Positions 62,849-64,000 of a stretch of 64,000 nucleotides of DNA are shown here, piece after piece (the stretch's first letter is position 1; each line of letters begins with the position of its first letter). The notes beneath the pieces are model-generated. The model worked only from the letters and a program-made list of their open reading frames with translations. It had not been told where the DNA came from and made no database searches. The position numbers and the translations under genes were made by a program. This DNA is from Bacillus sp. MM2020_1 (GTDB taxonomy: Bacteria > Bacillota > Bacilli > Bacillales > Cytobacillaceae): the NCBI GenBank assembly GCA_011250595.1, contig JAANMP010000004.1, forward strand, positions 1-64,000, in the 5' to 3' direction.

Positions 62849-64000
62849 ATGACTTGGTTTACCAAATGGGCATTGCGGAACAGGCCGGCGCTTGTTTTTT
62901 CCGTAATTGCCTCAATTATCTTCGGCATTTTCAGTTATACTCGGATCCCGATGGAGCTCATGCCTTCAGCAGACCAGCCGTTTATTACGATTTCCGTAGT
63001 AGGAAATGGTATGGATGCCGTCAGTATGGACGAACAGGTGACGCAGCCGATTGAAAAGGTGTTGACCGGTATCAAAGGGAAACGAAATGTGGTCGCTGAA
63101 ACGGGTAATAACTTTACTCAGATGACGGTGACGTTTGAATCGGACACGAATCTGAAAGAAGCCAGGCAGCAGATTCAAGACAACGTCTCAATGGTCAATC
63201 TGCCAAATGGAGTCATGAAACCGTATGTTGTGCTCCTCAATACATCGCAAATTCCGGTTGTCTACTTAGGGCTCACATTCGATAAAGAAATCGGAAATAA
63301 CGAACTGAACCTCGTCGACAACGAGATCCTTCCACTGTTCAAAGACGTTAAAGGGGTCGGAAACGTAATCACCTATGGTGGTAAAAATCAGCAGGTCTCG
63401 ATTAAAGTTGACGCAGCCAAACTTGCCGCTGCCCAATATCCTCTTGAAAAGCTGTATACCGTCCTAAAAGGAAAAAATGCATCGGTTGCCATTGGTGAAC
63501 AAACCCTGAATGATCAAGAAACCAGCATCATTGTTACAGGAAAATTAGAGAGTCTCGAAGACATTCAAAACCTTCAGTTAAATAAAGGCACAAAACTGAA
63601 AGATGTTGCGGATGTGTCGCTTGAGAAAGATACCACCAGTATTACCCATATGAACGGAAAAAGTTTTATTGAAATCGTCGTCCAGAAAGATTCAACCAGC
63701 AATGCTGTGACCCTCGGTAAGGAAGTGGCAGAGCTAGCAAAGGATATTAACCATGACTATAAAGGCACATTAACCGCAACGGTATTTATTAACTTAGCCG
63801 ATACGGTTCTGAATTCAATAAATTCGATGACGAGAGAAGTACTGACAGGAGCCTTATTTGCCACTTTGATTATTTGGATGTTCCTGAAAAGCTTCCGCAT
63901 GACTTTAATTACGATCATCAGCATACCGCTTTCTCTATGTATTACGATGATTTTATTATCCTTTTTTGGTGTCACTTTAAATATTCTGACGCTAGGCGGG
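62849..64000 (+). CDS. RND efflux transporter (AcrB/SwrC-like), 3' partial
   Basis: The frame from ATG 62849 (TTGGAGG upstream) is open to the window end, 384 codons seen. It starts MTWFTKWALRNRPALVFSVI with the first membrane helix, then IPMELMPSADQPFITISV and a porter domain (VDNEILPLFKDVKGVGNVIT). Membrane helices follow (TGALFATLIIWMFLKSFRMT). This is the first third of an RND/HAE1-type pump, about 1000 residues in full, like SwrC/YerP of Bacillus. Substrate may be drugs or lipopeptides. Confidence 0.92.
   Translation, partial: MTWFTKWALRNRPALVFSVIASIIFGIFSYTRIPMELMPSADQPFITISVVGNGMDAVSMDEQVTQPIEKVLTGIKGKRNVVAETGNNFTQMTVTFESDTNLKEARQQIQDNVSMVNLPNGVMKPYVVLLNTSQIPVVYLGLTFDKEIGNNELNLVDNEILPLFKDVKGVGNVITYGGKNQQVSIKVDAAKLAAAQYPLEKLYTVLKGKNASVAIGEQTLNDQETSIIVTGKLESLEDIQNLQLNKGTKLKDVADVSLEKDTTSITHMNGKSFIEIVVQKDSTSNAVTLGKEVAELAKDINHDYKGTLTATVFINLADTVLNSINSMTREVLTGALFATLIIWMFLKSFRMTLITIISIPLSLCITMILLSFFGVTLNILTLGG

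Overview
The window is AT-rich DNA of the type found in Bacillaceae (Bacillus/Neobacillus-like). The supporting signs are strong AGGAGG-type ribosome sites, frequent TTG and GTG starts, YesM/YesN and CitA/CitB-type two-component systems, a CcpA-type cre site, and many dispersed GGTGCCTGACCCC hairpins. No rRNA, tRNA, CRISPR array or intact transposase was seen. Species cannot be assigned from the sequence alone.

Layout. 1-4.8 kb: a polysaccharide locus with a YesM-type sensor kinase (5' end outside the window), a YesN-type AraC response regulator, and a GH91 inulin fructotransferase that lacks a signal peptide. 4.8-8 kb: a decayed zone with IS3 and possible IS110 remnants, a truncated GntP gluconate permease, a truncated SDR gene and a few small genes, including a YdbC/PC4-type ssDNA-binding protein. 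8-9.5 kb: a radical SAM/SPASM peptide maturase with a 28-residue Cys-free and aromatic-free ORF just downstream, a candidate RiPP system. 9.9-17.2 kb: a cobalamin riboswitch with terminator in front of nrdHIEF-dut-nrdDG, which joins the B12-independent aerobic and anaerobic ribonucleotide reductases. 17.5-28.2 kb: a complete citrate fermentation locus. It has a FAH-family hydrolase (possible oxaloacetate decarboxylase), a small unknown protein, a 2-hydroxycarboxylate transporter with a cre site, CitB/CitA-type regulators, and divergent citCDEFX plus citG. 28.3-29 kb: fragments of an isocitrate/isopropylmalate dehydrogenase and a glutamate decarboxylase.

29-46 kb is an accessory region. It holds a secreted collagen-repeat/Hcp-domain protein, a retropepsin-like protease, an ABC-F ATPase, an EcsC-like/SHOCT protein, a double-TerD protein, and a PLD-helicase-DUF3427 gene broken by an in-frame stop beside a convergent NUDIX gene. 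It also has two further decayed genes, a G+C-rich RibD/DHFR-like gene, and three families of dispersed palindromic repeats. 45-53.7 kb carries transporters and enzymes: LysE, MOSC, a GH18 lipoprotein, two CBO0543-family membrane proteins, an Eis-type acetyltransferase, VOC and MATE.

54-58.6 kb: a secreted multidomain GH30-type glycanase preceded by two perfect LacI-type operators and followed by its likely LacI regulator. 58.9-64 kb: small membrane and hypothetical proteins, a 52-bp tandem array of hairpins, malate:quinone oxidoreductase (mqo), and the start of an RND efflux pump that leaves the window.
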